NCBI GenBank assembly: GCA_048268485.1
Contig: JBLWVL010000004.1
Location: 62,001 to 126,000, forward strand
Direction: 5' to 3'
DNA: 64,000 nt
Source of the DNA: Oceanospirillum sp048268485
Lineage (GTDB): Bacteria; Pseudomonadota; Gammaproteobacteria; Pseudomonadales; Halomonadaceae
Positions 1-8,544 of this stretch are shown here, in pieces (the first letter of the stretch is position 1; each line of letters starts with the position of its first letter). The notes beneath the pieces are model-generated. The model did not search any database and was not told the DNA's origin. It worked only from the letters and a program-made list of their open reading frames with translations. Position numbers and translations under genes: made by a program.

Positions 1-1447
1 CAGTCATAAAGTCGATGGTTTCTACCGCACGCAGCGAGACAACCCACTCGTAACGACGGCCGTCGCCTACTACACCTACGGATTTAACCGGCAGGAAGAC
101 CACAAACGCCTGACTGGTTTTATGGTACCAGTCGAAGTTGTGCAGCTCTTCGATGAAGATGGCGTCCGCTTCACGCAGGATATCAGCATATTCTTTTTTC
201 ACTTCGCCCAGAATACGCACGCCCAGACCCGGCCCAGGGAACGGGTGACGGTAAACCATATCGTATGGCAGGCCCAGTTCCAGACCGATCTTGCGTACTT
301 CGTCTTTGAACAGTTCACGCAGCGGTTCAACTAATTCCATCTTCATATCATCTGGCAGGCCGCCGACGTTATGGTGGGATTTGATGACGTGTGCTTTACC
401 GGTTTTAGCGGCAGCAGACTCGATCACGTCCGGGTAGATGGTGCCCTGGGCCAGAAAGTGAACATCTTTCAGCTTGGTAGCTTCTGCGTCGAATACTTCG
501 ATAAAGGTGTTACCGATCACTTTACGCTTGGCTTCCGGATCAGAAACACCTGCCAGTTTGCTCAGGAAGAGTTCCTCAGCATCAGCACGGATCACTTTAA
601 CGCCCATGTTCTTGGCGAACATGTCCATGACCATATCGCCTTCGTTCTTACGCAGCAGGCCGTTGTCTACAAATACGCAGGTCAGCTGATCGCCAATCGC
701 TTTGTGCAATAGCGCGGCAACAACGGAAGAGTCTACGCCGCCAGACAGACCCAGCAGAACTTTCTGGTCACCAACCTGAGCACGTACACGCTCAATCTGA
801 TCTTCGATAATATTAGCGGCTGTCCAAAGTGCTTCACAGCCACAGGCTTCCATCAGGAAGTGTTCCAGCAGACGACCGCCCTGCAGAGTGTGAGTTACTT
901 CCGGGTGGAACTGTACGCCAAAGAAGTTTTTCTCTGGGTGGAACATGCCGGCAATCGCACAGCTTGGTGTAGAAGCCAGTAGTTCAAAACCTTCCGGCAT
1001 GGCCACGACTTTGTCACCGTGACTCATCCAAACGTCCAGCAGCGCCTTTCCATCTTCAGCCAGATGATCTTTTACATCTTTGGTCAGTGCGTTATCCGCT
1101 TCGATTTTCACCTGAGCATAACCGAACTCACGCACATCTGAGCCCTGAACCTTACCACCCAGCTGCTCAGCCATGGTCTGCATGCCATAGCAGATACCCA
1201 GAACAGGCAAACCCATACCGAAGACACACTCAGGGGCTCGCGGAGAGTCCTGCTCGGTGACGGACTCAGGACCACCAGCCAGAATGATACCTTTCGGGTC
1301 AAATTCACGAATCTCTTCTTCGGTCATATCGAAGGCGCGAATTTCACTGTAAACACCCAGTTCACGAACACGGCGAGCAATAAGCTGCGTGTACTGAGAT
1401 CCGAAATCCAGAATCAGGACTTTCTGAGCATGAATATCTTGGCTCAT
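1..1447 (-). CDS. guaA: GMP synthase (glutamine-hydrolysing), C-terminus cut by window edge
   Basis: Converts XMP, glutamine and ATP to GMP in the last step of guanine nucleotide synthesis; cytosolic. The reverse strand reads open from the ATG at 1447 to base 1 without a stop, giving about 482 residues; the family is about 525 long, so roughly 43 C-terminal residues lie outside. The class I glutaminase domain is at the N-terminus with nucleophile Cys86 in GICYGMQ and the His/Glu pair in VQFHPEV. The ATP-pyrophosphatase domain follows with the P-loop LSGGVDSS. The dimerisation domain begins near HPFPGPGLGVR. It lies 200 nt downstream of guaB on the same strand, the usual guaBA order, but a hairpin terminator separates the two. 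Confidence 0.97.
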   Translation of the reverse strand, partial: MSQDIHAQKVLILDFGSQYTQLIARRVRELGVYSEIRAFDMTEEEIREFDPKGIILAGGPESVTEQDSPRAPECVFGMGLPVLGICYGMQTMAEQLGGKVQGSDVREFGYAQVKIEADNALTKDVKDHLAEDGKALLDVWMSHGDKVVAMPEGFELLASTPSCAIAGMFHPEKNFFGVQFHPEVTHTLQGGRLLEHFLMEACGCEALWTAANIIEDQIERVRAQVGDQKVLLGLSGGVDSSVVAALLHKAIGDQLTCVFVDNGLLRKNEGDMVMDMFAKNMGVKVIRADAEELFLSKLAGVSDPEAKRKVIGNTFIEVFDAEATKLKDVHFLAQGTIYPDVIESAAAKTGKAHVIKSHHNVGGLPDDMKMELVEPLRELFKDEVRKIGLELGLPYDMVYRHPFPGPGLGVRILGEVKKEYADILREADAIFIEELHNFDWYHKTSQAFVVFLPVKSVGVVGDGRRYEWVVSLRAVETIDFMT

Positions 1448-1518
1448 TATTTTACCAACCCATCAATAAAGTAACGGTCTGCCCGGGATGAACAGCCTGT
1501 ATAAAGTGGTCGTCCGGC

Positions 1519-1566
1519 CAGCAGTAGCTGCTGCTCCGGGAATCATTCGTGCGCCGGTGCCGGCGC
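1519..1566 (-). other. Two hairpins in the guaB-guaA spacer
   Basis: Between guaB and guaA the spacer holds an inverted repeat CAGCAG/CTGCTG (1519-1533) and a GC-rich repeat GCGCCGG/CCGGCGC with a 2-nt centre (1551-1566). Both are seen directly. With the terminator at 1604-1630 they make an unusually structured leader for guaA. No known riboswitch was recognised in it; a role in attenuation or mRNA processing is inference. Confidence 0.45.
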
Positions 1567-1603
1567 TGACTTACGGCATGACATTTCAGGCATACCTCAA
1601 ATC

Positions 1604-1630
1604 AAAAGTGGGGCGCAATGCCCCACTTTT
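1604..1630 (-). terminator. Hairpin terminator or attenuator after guaB
   Basis: Perfect 11-bp stem AAAAGTGGGGC / GCCCCACTTTT with a 5-nt loop, starting 17 nt beyond the guaB stop codon. The A/T ends make it symmetrical, so it could work on either strand. The T run is only four long, so read-through into guaA is likely; it probably lowers guaA relative to guaB. Confidence 0.75.
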
Positions 1631-1647
1631 CAGTACCGGTTAAAAGA

Positions 1648-3117
1648 TCAGCTCACCCGATAATTCGGGGCTTCTTTGGTGATCTGTACATCGTGCACAT
1701 GAGACTCCATCATGCCTGCGCCTGTAATCTTCACAAACTCAGGTTTGGTACGCATGGTCTGAATATCGCCGCTACCTGTATAGCCCATCGAAGAGCGAAG
1801 ACCACCCATCAGCTGATGCACGATAGCTGTCATGGAACCTTTATAAGGCACACGGCCTTCAATGCCTTCCGGAACCAGTTTCTCTACACCTGCATCTTTA
1901 TCCTGGAAGTAGCGGTCGCTGGAACCCTGGGCCTGTGACATAGCACCCATAGAACCCATGCCACGGTAGGACTTGTAAGAGCGCCCCTGATATAGCTCGA
2001 TCTCACCCGGTGCTTCTTCAGTACCTGCCAGAAGACCGCCCACCATAACAACACTTGCACCAGCAACAATCGCTTTCGCCAGATCACCGGAGAAACGAAC
2101 ACCGCCGTCAGCAATAACCGGAATATCGTATTTTTCCAGTGCAGTAGAAACATTCGCTACTGCAGAGATCTGAGGTACGCCTACACCAGCAACAATACGG
2201 GTGGTACAGATAGAACCAGGGCCAATACCCACTTTAACGGCATCAGCTCCAGCTTCAGCCAGAGCAACAGCAGCTTCAGCAGTTGCGATATTGCCACCGA
2301 TCACCTGAACCTGAGGAAAGTTTTCTTTCACCCAGCGAACACGTTCGATAACCCCTTTAGAGTGGCCGTGAGCAGTATCAACCACGATCACATCAACACC
2401 CGCTTCAACCAGCGCAGCAACACGATCAGGGGTTTCAACACCCGTACCGACGGCAGCACCTACACGCAAACGGCCATCTTCATCTTTACAGGCGTTCGGG
2501 TAAGTACGGGCTTTCTCAATATCTTTAACTGTTACCAGCCCCTGCAGGTGGAACTCATCGTCCACAACCAGGATCTTTTCAATACGGTGCTGGTGCAGCT
2601 TGGCTTTGATCTCATCGAGAGAAGTACCCTGCTTAACAGTAACCAGCTTTTCTTTCGTGGTCATGATGTTGGCAACAACATCATCCAGATTCGGTTTGAA
2701 GCGAAAATCACGGCTGGTTACGATACCGACCAGCTCATCACCTTCTACAACCGGCATACCAGAGAAACGGGTGTCTTCGGTCAGCGCCAGCAGTTCACTG
2801 ACGGTAGTCGAGGGGGTTACCGTTACAGGATCTTTAACGATAACACTTTCGTGTTTTTTAACCTGACGCACTTGCTGAGCCTGCTGAGCAATGGTCATGT
2901 TTTTATGGATAATACCAAGGCCGCCTTCCTGCGCCATGGCAATCGCCAAACGCGCTTCAGTAACGGTATCCATCGCTGAGGAGATCAGCGGTATATTAAG
3001 AGAGATATCACGGGTGAGTCGTGTCTTCAGGCTGACGTCATTCGGGAGGACGTCTGAGTAACCTGGAACCAGCAAAACATCATCAAAGGTGAGTGCTTCT
3101 TGAGCAATACGTAACAT
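1648..3117 (-). CDS. guaB: Inosine-5'-monophosphate dehydrogenase
   Basis: Oxidises IMP to XMP with NAD+, the committed step to GMP. The protein of 489 residues has the normal family length. The N-terminal barrel segment LTFDDVLLVPGYS is followed by a tandem CBS (Bateman) insert from about residue 90 to 200, then the catalytic loop GPGSICTTR with the active-site Cys and the GGVRFSGDLAKAI phosphate-binding segment. An in-frame ATG 48 nt upstream would add 16 residues, but it lies at the predicted transcription start, and the family begins at MLRI, so 3117 is chosen. Transcribed toward guaA and divergent from xseA, as in many gammaproteobacteria. Confidence 0.97.
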   Translation of the reverse strand: MLRIAQEALTFDDVLLVPGYSDVLPNDVSLKTRLTRDISLNIPLISSAMDTVTEARLAIAMAQEGGLGIIHKNMTIAQQAQQVRQVKKHESVIVKDPVTVTPSTTVSELLALTEDTRFSGMPVVEGDELVGIVTSRDFRFKPNLDDVVANIMTTKEKLVTVKQGTSLDEIKAKLHQHRIEKILVVDDEFHLQGLVTVKDIEKARTYPNACKDEDGRLRVGAAVGTGVETPDRVAALVEAGVDVIVVDTAHGHSKGVIERVRWVKENFPQVQVIGGNIATAEAAVALAEAGADAVKVGIGPGSICTTRIVAGVGVPQISAVANVSTALEKYDIPVIADGGVRFSGDLAKAIVAGASVVMVGGLLAGTEEAPGEIELYQGRSYKSYRGMGSMGAMSQAQGSSDRYFQDKDAGVEKLVPEGIEGRVPYKGSMTAIVHQLMGGLRSSMGYTGSGDIQTMRTKPEFVKITGAGMMESHVHDVQITKEAPNYRVS

Positions 3118-3166
3118 ATTCCGCGAGCCTGCTGAAGAGTGAGGATAGAAAGAAGAATAACCCAAT

Positions 3167-3195
3167 ATTTTATCGTAACTGTTTTTCCGGGTAAA
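3167..3195 (-). promoter_or_regulatory. Sigma-70 promoter of guaB
   Basis: Reverse strand carries TTTACC (3190-3195), a 17-nt spacer and TAAAAT (3167-3172), a good match to -35/-10 hexamers. Transcription would begin near 3160, leaving a leader of about 43 nt before the guaB start at 3117 and excluding the longer upstream reading. Confidence 0.6.
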
Positions 3196-3306
3196 CCGCT
3201 ATTAGACTAGGATTCTTCTCTTTTACCGTCATACACTGTAAAAAATGACTAACACTGGCAACACCGAAACGATGAATCGCTAAAAAAATGCCAAACGGAG
3301 TAAAAA

Positions 3307-4848
3307 ATGCCTGACCAGCCTCCATCGAATTTCACCCATGGGCAGGATGAAATATTTAAACAACCAGAAACAGCCGCACCTATCGCCCCCGAGCGAAAGA
3401 TATTAACGGTCAGTCAGCTAAACCGGCAGGCGCGCCAACTGCTGGAAAAACAGTTTGCACTGGTTGTCGTTGAAGGTGAAATATCGAACCTGACTACTCC
3501 CGGCTCCGGCCATCTTTATTTCAGCCTTAAAGATGAGAGCAGCCAGGTACGATGCGCCATGTTTCGCAATAGGGCAGGGCTTCTAGCATTTCGCCCGAGA
3601 AATGGCGATAAAGTTCAGCTGCACGCTAAAGTCAGTCTTTACGAAGGACGTGGGGATTTTCAGCTGATCGCCGAAACCATGGAAGAGCAGGGGCGTGGTG
3701 CACTGATCCGGGCTTTTGAAGCCCTGAAATTCAAGCTAAAAGAAGAAGGCCTTTTCGACCGTAGCCGCAAAAAGCTTCTGCCACCAATCCCGGGTGTCAT
3801 TGGCCTGATCACCTCTCCGACAGGAGCCGCGATCAGGGATATGCTGATTGTTCTCAAGCGACGTTTTCCCTTGGCAGAAGTGGTAATCTACCCTGCTGTT
3901 GTCCAGGGCAGCGAAGCACCGGACTCCATCGCGCGGGCCATTGAATTGGCTCATATTCACGGCAAAAGCGACCTGTTGATCATTGGTCGTGGAGGTGGCA
4001 GCCTCGAAGATCTGCAGGCTTTTAATGATGAGCGGGTCGCCCGGGCGATCTCAGCCAGCTATATCCCTACCGTCAGTGCGGTCGGCCATGAAACCGATAT
4101 AACCATTGCTGATTATATCGCAGATTACAGAGCCCCAACGCCGTCCGCTGCTGCCGAGCAGGTCAGCCCCGACCTGACCCAGTGGCAGCAGTGGCTGCTT
4201 CAGTCTGAAGTCACTTTACAACGTCAGATAGAGCGTCAGTTGCAGAATAGCCAGCAACGACTCGACCACCTGACTCATCGCTACCAGAGCTGTTTTCGCG
4301 GACTACAGCAACAAAGCAAACAACTCACCCAGTTAGAACAACGCCTGATCCAGGGTATGAAAAACCAGCTCTTCAGGCAACAGCAACAACTGGATAAACA
4401 TGCGGGTCAACTAAAGCACCCCAAAACAGAACTAAACCAGCAACAGCAACAACTGAACAACCTAAAACAGCAACTGCTTCGCACACATGAATATCAGGCC
4501 CGGTATCACCAGCAGCAATTCAGGCAGCTACAAAACCGGTTATGGCTGGCGGCACCAGGCAAGAGCATTCAAAACCAGAAAACTCAATTACAGAAGCTGT
4601 CACAAAGCTTACAAAAAGCATGGCAACACCAGCTTGAAGGCCACCAACAAAAGCTGGCAGAGTTAAGCCATCAGCTTCAAACTATCAGCCCCTTAGCGAC
4701 CTTGTCACGGGGATATGCCATCGTTCAGGATGACAAAGGCAATATTGTTCGTCATTATCAGGAGGTTAACCAAGGGGATCATGTCTGTGCCCGGCTGGCT
4801 ACAGGTGTATTACACTGCAAAGTTATGGCGCAAGATGCCGATAACTAG
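3307..4848 (+). CDS. xseA: Exodeoxyribonuclease VII large subunit
   Basis: Large subunit of the single-strand DNA exonuclease ExoVII. The 513-residue protein carries an N-terminal OB-fold (about residues 35-130, LTVSQLNRQARQLLE and GHLYFSLKD), then the catalytic domain with GVIGLITSPTGAAIRD, GRGGGSLEDLQAFND and SAVGHETDITIADYIAD. The C-terminal half is a long Gln-rich coiled coil (about 300-460), followed by the conserved LSRGYAIV segment. It is somewhat longer than the roughly 450 residues typical, the extra lying in the coiled coil. SD CGGAG precedes the ATG. The small subunit gene xseB is not in this window. Confidence 0.97.
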   Translation: MPDQPPSNFTHGQDEIFKQPETAAPIAPERKILTVSQLNRQARQLLEKQFALVVVEGEISNLTTPGSGHLYFSLKDESSQVRCAMFRNRAGLLAFRPRNGDKVQLHAKVSLYEGRGDFQLIAETMEEQGRGALIRAFEALKFKLKEEGLFDRSRKKLLPPIPGVIGLITSPTGAAIRDMLIVLKRRFPLAEVVIYPAVVQGSEAPDSIARAIELAHIHGKSDLLIIGRGGGSLEDLQAFNDERVARAISASYIPTVSAVGHETDITIADYIADYRAPTPSAAAEQVSPDLTQWQQWLLQSEVTLQRQIERQLQNSQQRLDHLTHRYQSCFRGLQQQSKQLTQLEQRLIQGMKNQLFRQQQQLDKHAGQLKHPKTELNQQQQQLNNLKQQLLRTHEYQARYHQQQFRQLQNRLWLAAPGKSIQNQKTQLQKLSQSLQKAWQHQLEGHQQKLAELSHQLQTISPLATLSRGYAIVQDDKGNIVRHYQEVNQGDHVCARLATGVLHCKVMAQDADN

Positions 4849-4884
4849 ACACTGAAGAACAACTGCGCTGCTAAGGGGAAGAAG

Positions 4885-5889
4885 ATGCGCCGAACAATAA
4901 AGACCAGACGTTCCGGATTTCATGTAGTTAATACCAATACCGGGACTGGCAAACTTCGCTCTTTTCTGTGCCGCAGAACAGCCATACTCAGAGTTTCAGT
5001 ACTGACCATGCTACTGACCCTCGGGTTCAGCCTAAGCACAATCAGCCAGGCGGATACTCTCTCCAGCTACAAACCCAAGCCAGACCCTATGCCCGGAGGG
5101 GTAGCTGTTATTGAGTTACCGGTTTCGCTCGGCACCGAAGAAGAGCCCGTTGTGTACTTTCAGGGCAGACGGACTTTTGTAAAAAATCATCCCTATAACA
5201 AAAAAAGTGACAACCGCTGGATTACCTGGGTGGGTATCCCACTGAACACTCCGTCCGGCAAGGAGCCTCTGCTGATAGAGCAGCCAAATGGCCGTAATCG
5301 TGAAATCATGATTAATATTCGTCCTCCTAAACACAGCGAGCGCTACCTGGTCAGTCGAGAACCTGTTCAAAAAAACCTATCTGCAGCTCAACAGCAACAG
5401 ATCATAAACGATGCCAACCTGATTAAGCGTCTGACCCTGCAACGTAGCGGTTTGGAACCGGATGTCCGTCCATTTTTGCACCCTACCCGAGGCGAGATTA
5501 TCCGTCCTTTTGGCGATCAAACGTACCTGAACGGCAAACTCCTTGATAGCCATAATGGTATTGACCTCAGTGGTCAGCGAGCCAATGCGCCCGCTGATGG
5601 TAAAATTGTGCTGATAAAAGACCTGTTCTACGGTGGAAAAACTGTTCTGATTGATCATGGCCGCGGGCTTTTCACTCAGTACAGCCACCTTGCAAGCGTC
5701 AATGTGCGTGTCCGGGAAGGACAGCGTATTCGCCGGGGCGAAGAGATCGGAAAAGTAGGCCGCTCAGGCCACCGCATCGATATTGGTAAGGACTACGCGG
5801 CCGATATTAAACAACCTCATCTTCACTGGAGTGTCAGCCTGAATGGTGTGTTTGTTGATCCGAAGCTTTTCCTGATGGAAGCGGAGTAG
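4885..5889 (+). CDS. M23-family metallopeptidase (LytM/peptidoglycan type)
   Basis: A 334-residue envelope protein. Residues 34-56 form a hydrophobic segment ending SQADT, read as a signal peptide or anchor after a basic N-terminus. The C-terminal lysostaphin-like domain has the zinc ligands His223 and Asp227 (HNGID), His268 (YSHL), and the HLH pair 312/314, so it is expected to be catalytically competent and to cut peptidoglycan cross-links. It starts 36 nt after xseA on the same strand and probably shares its transcript. Whether it acts as a hydrolase or as an amidase activator is not decidable from sequence. Confidence 0.85.
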   Translation: MRRTIKTRRSGFHVVNTNTGTGKLRSFLCRRTAILRVSVLTMLLTLGFSLSTISQADTLSSYKPKPDPMPGGVAVIELPVSLGTEEEPVVYFQGRRTFVKNHPYNKKSDNRWITWVGIPLNTPSGKEPLLIEQPNGRNREIMINIRPPKHSERYLVSREPVQKNLSAAQQQQIINDANLIKRLTLQRSGLEPDVRPFLHPTRGEIIRPFGDQTYLNGKLLDSHNGIDLSGQRANAPADGKIVLIKDLFYGGKTVLIDHGRGLFTQYSHLASVNVRVREGQRIRRGEEIGKVGRSGHRIDIGKDYAADIKQPHLHWSVSLNGVFVDPKLFLMEAE

Positions 5890-5940
5890 AATGACGGAAT
5901 ACCTGCAGGCCTTAAAAAGCCTGCCGGGCTCCTTATCTGT

Positions 5941-6900
5941 TTATCCTTTAAAAAACTGCATAAACGCCCTTTCTTCAAGCTGAGCCTGGTATAAACTCAC
6001 CGCTTTAAAGCGTACATCACTGCCGGGGGGACGCTGGGCTAAAGCATCTAAACTTCGTGGCGTAACTGCACCCAGTTTTGGATAGCCACCTATGGTTTGG
6101 CGGTCATTTAATAAAATAATAGGCTGACCGTCAGCGGTCACTTGAATAGCGCCTAGGCTAATTCCTTCTGAAATTAATCGCTCACCTACAACCTCTAAAC
6201 GGGGGCCATCTAAACGCGCGCCCATACGATCAGTTTGTGGGCTAATACGGTAGGTCTCATTAAAAAATTGCGCCAAGCTTTCACTTGGAAACCTATCTAC
6301 TTGTGCGCCTAAAATCACATCCAGTATCAAGGGTTGTCCGTAGTCAGGAATTCTATTTTCGGGCACTTTAAAAGAATGTTCTTTTAACGCGCTGATGGAC
6401 AATGAATGACAGGGAAGCCAGTCACCTGCAGCAACCTTTTGTCCTTTTTCATTTTGTCCACCCGTCCCTTCGCGCATAAGCGTTGCACAACTATCACCTA
6501 AATTCTGCGGCACATTAAAGCCACCACTCACGGCTAAATAATTACGCAAACCCGCTTTGGGCGCATCCAGCTTAAGTCTATCGCCGGGCATTAAATTAAG
6601 GCTGGACCATAAAGGCTGAGGCTTATTATTAAGGGTAAAAAGAACGTCTGTGCCAGTCATCGCAATGCGTGTTGCAACCTGGCTTTCTAACTGCAAACCA
6701 CCAAAAGTAATCTCTAAGGCTGGCGTGTTGTAAGCGTTACCTAACAGTCGATTAGCCCAAGCCCAGGCATGTCTGTCCATCGCACCGCCATTTGCAAGCC
6801 CTTGATGCATCACTTGGCTACGCCCGGCATCCTGCAACAGCGTTAAGAAACCAGCATTAATGACATTTAGCCCCTGCTGTTTATTATTTTGTTTATTCAT
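5941..6900 (-). CDS. pxpC: 5-oxoprolinase subunit C (biotin-dependent carboxyltransferase-like)
   Basis: Third subunit of the PxpABC ATP-dependent 5-oxoprolinase, which opens pyroglutamate to glutamate. Family signatures: GFLTLLQDAGR at the N-terminus, GGAMDRHAWAWANRLLGN, and LLNDRQTIGGYPKLGAV. Start chosen at ATG 6900, which overlaps the end of pxpB by 8 nt; an in-frame ATG four codons upstream is possible. About 319 residues, near the usual length. Translationally coupled to pxpB. Confidence 0.93.
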   Translation of the reverse strand: MNKQNNKQQGLNVINAGFLTLLQDAGRSQVMHQGLANGGAMDRHAWAWANRLLGNAYNTPALEITFGGLQLESQVATRIAMTGTDVLFTLNNKPQPLWSSLNLMPGDRLKLDAPKAGLRNYLAVSGGFNVPQNLGDSCATLMREGTGGQNEKGQKVAAGDWLPCHSLSISALKEHSFKVPENRIPDYGQPLILDVILGAQVDRFPSESLAQFFNETYRISPQTDRMGARLDGPRLEVVGERLISEGISLGAIQVTADGQPIILLNDRQTIGGYPKLGAVTPRSLDALAQRPPGSDVRFKAVSLYQAQLEERAFMQFFKG

Positions 6901-7588
6901 CCAACTGCCCACCTAGTGCTTGGTATTCAGCAAAATCGATGGCCCTAAATTTAACTTGCTGACCGGCATTTAACAGGCTGACTGGTTCACGCCTGGGGTC
7001 AAAGAGTGTTAGCGGGGTACGGCCAATCAGGTTCCACCCACCCGGCGAAGGCAAGGGGTAAAGGGCAGTTTGAGTATCAGCGATGCCCAAGCTACCCGCC
7101 GGCACCTTAACCCTTGGAGTGGAAAGGCGCGGTGCAGCCAGCTGTTCGGGCACCTCACCTAAATAAGCAAACCCTGGGGCAAAACCGATCGCAAAAACCT
7201 GATAAGCCTGACTGGAATGAAGCTGTATAACGTCCTCTTCACTTAATCCGGCTAAGGCTGCAATACGCGGTAAGTCTGGGCCAACCTTGATATCGTACCA
7301 AACCGGGATCTCTACAATATCCGTTGCTAATTGGCGGCTCGAACTGTTGGATAAGTTATTGAGTAACGGCGTAAGGTCAGCCATTAAGCTGGTCAGATCA
7401 TCAGCTAATAAGTCGTAACGCAGCATTATGGAGGTATAAGAAGGCACTACATCCAGAAGGCGTGCACCTAACTGTTCGCGCAAGGCTTGCGATGCCTGTT
7501 GAATCGGGTCGACCAAAGCCAGATCGATGCGTTCACCAAAATGCAGGGTCACCGTATCCACGCCGGTTACATCATAGCGCCACTGCAT
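6893..7588 (-). CDS. pxpB: 5-oxoprolinase subunit B
   Basis: 231-residue partner of PxpC (Kip-inhibitor/allophanate-hydrolase subunit 1 family). Recognised by IPVWYDIKVGPDL, the stretch FAIGFAPGFAYLGEVPEQL and LPSPGGWNLIGRTPL. Its start shares one base with the pxpA stop (7588) and its end overlaps pxpC, so the three subunits form a tightly coupled cistron set. Codons end in A or T more often than in the flanking guaB and cysN genes. Confidence 0.94.
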   Translation of the reverse strand: MQWRYDVTGVDTVTLHFGERIDLALVDPIQQASQALREQLGARLLDVVPSYTSIMLRYDLLADDLTSLMADLTPLLNNLSNSSSRQLATDIVEIPVWYDIKVGPDLPRIAALAGLSEEDVIQLHSSQAYQVFAIGFAPGFAYLGEVPEQLAAPRLSTPRVKVPAGSLGIADTQTALYPLPSPGGWNLIGRTPLTLFDPRREPVSLLNAGQQVKFRAIDFAEYQALGGQLDE

Positions 7589-8325
7589 TAAGCTTTTGCC
7601 CCTAAAGCGGCTCGTATGGCTTCTACCGCTTTTAAAGACTCCGGGTTATCACCGTGCACACAAAGGGTGTCAGCCTCTAGAATTAAATTCTCACCCCCTA
7701 ATGTCTGAATGGCTTTTCCTTCGGCCAGTTTAGCTGCCTGCTCCACAATATTTTCTTGTTGATGATAAACCGCACCAGGCGTTGAGCGTGAAACAATAAA
7801 GCCGTTCTTGTCATAAGCTCTATCTGCAAAAGCTTCTAATAACAGAGGAACCTGTTGCTCAGAGCACCGTACCTTTAAATACCGATTATCAGCAGTCGAC
7901 ATGGCCATCAGCGCCAGTGGCATGGCTGATTTTTTAACGGCAAGTAAAACAGCATCAAGCACTTTAGGGTCACGCATCATATCGTTGTAAAGCGCACCAT
8001 GAGGCTTCACATAGCTTAATTGCCCACCTTCAGAGGCGGATATATTTTGTAACGCGCCGATTTGATAAAGCACCATTGCTGTAATTTCTTCTGGAGCGCA
8101 GGCCATGGAACGACGACCAAAACCCTGCAAGTCAGGATAAGCAGGGTGGGCACCCAGACTGACGCCATAAGATAAGGCTAATCGCACCGTTTTTTGCATA
8201 ATCAGAGGGTCACCGGCATGGAAGCTACAGGCGATATTTGCTTGATCAATTAATGGCATCACATCTGCATCAAGCCCCATTGTCCAGGAGCCAAAGCTTT
8301 CACCTAAGTCACAATTCAATAGCAT
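7588..8325 (-). CDS. pxpA: 5-oxoprolinase subunit A (LamB/YcsF family)
   Basis: Catalytic-side subunit of PxpABC. Contains the family signatures LLNCDLGESFGSW, NIACSFHAGDP, GAHPAYPDLQGFGRR, YVKPHGALYND and VHGDNPES. Start set at ATG 8325 because GAGGTGAG sits 5 nt ahead and the family begins at this point; an ATG 15 nt further up (8340) lacks an SD. 245 residues, the family length. It is the first gene of the pxpABC operon and is divergent from the TRAP transporter, which suggests common control of uptake and hydrolysis. Confidence 0.95.
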   Translation of the reverse strand: MLLNCDLGESFGSWTMGLDADVMPLIDQANIACSFHAGDPLIMQKTVRLALSYGVSLGAHPAYPDLQGFGRRSMACAPEEITAMVLYQIGALQNISASEGGQLSYVKPHGALYNDMMRDPKVLDAVLLAVKKSAMPLALMAMSTADNRYLKVRCSEQQVPLLLEAFADRAYDKNGFIVSRSTPGAVYHQQENIVEQAAKLAEGKAIQTLGGENLILEADTLCVHGDNPESLKAVEAIRAALGAKA

Positions 8326-8376
8326 CAGCTCACCTCTCATTACGCTCTGACAACTGTATCAATCAAAAGAAAACAA

Positions 8377-8388
8377 TTTATCGATAAA
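8377..8388. promoter_or_regulatory. 12-bp perfect palindrome between pxpA and the TRAP operon
   Basis: TTTATCGATAAA reads the same on both strands and lies in the AT-rich divergent promoter region, 52 nt from the pxpA start. It is a candidate operator for a regulator controlling both transcripts; the winged-helix protein at 11455 is the obvious local candidate. Binding is inference. Confidence 0.35.
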
Positions 8389-8434
8389 ATATCAACAATA
8401 CAAAAACTTTTTACCTATGTTTCTTAATAAAAAT

Positions 8435-8463
8435 TTGACAGTAGAAAATTAGATCGCTAGCTT
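8435..8463 (+). promoter_or_regulatory. Candidate promoter of the TRAP transporter operon
   Basis: A consensus -35 TTGACA (8435-8440), 17-nt spacer and a weak -10 TAGCTT (8458-8463). The poor -10 fits a promoter that needs an activator. It lies about 80 nt ahead of the chosen start of the binding-protein gene. Confidence 0.4.
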
Positions 8464-8544
8464 TTTAGCAAGAGGCCGTCCGTCGGAAGCATGGAAAAGG
8501 CTGTTTTTATAAGAATAAACAGTTGTCTACTGGAGATTAACATT

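Noticed and set aside
3118..3165. 16-residue N-terminal extension of GuaB
   Set aside because: The upstream ATG falls at the predicted transcription start, and the family begins at MLRI.
5905..5924. Hairpin GCAGGC/GCCTGC after the M23 peptidase gene as a terminator
   Set aside because: Short stem and no T run on either strand; too weak to call.
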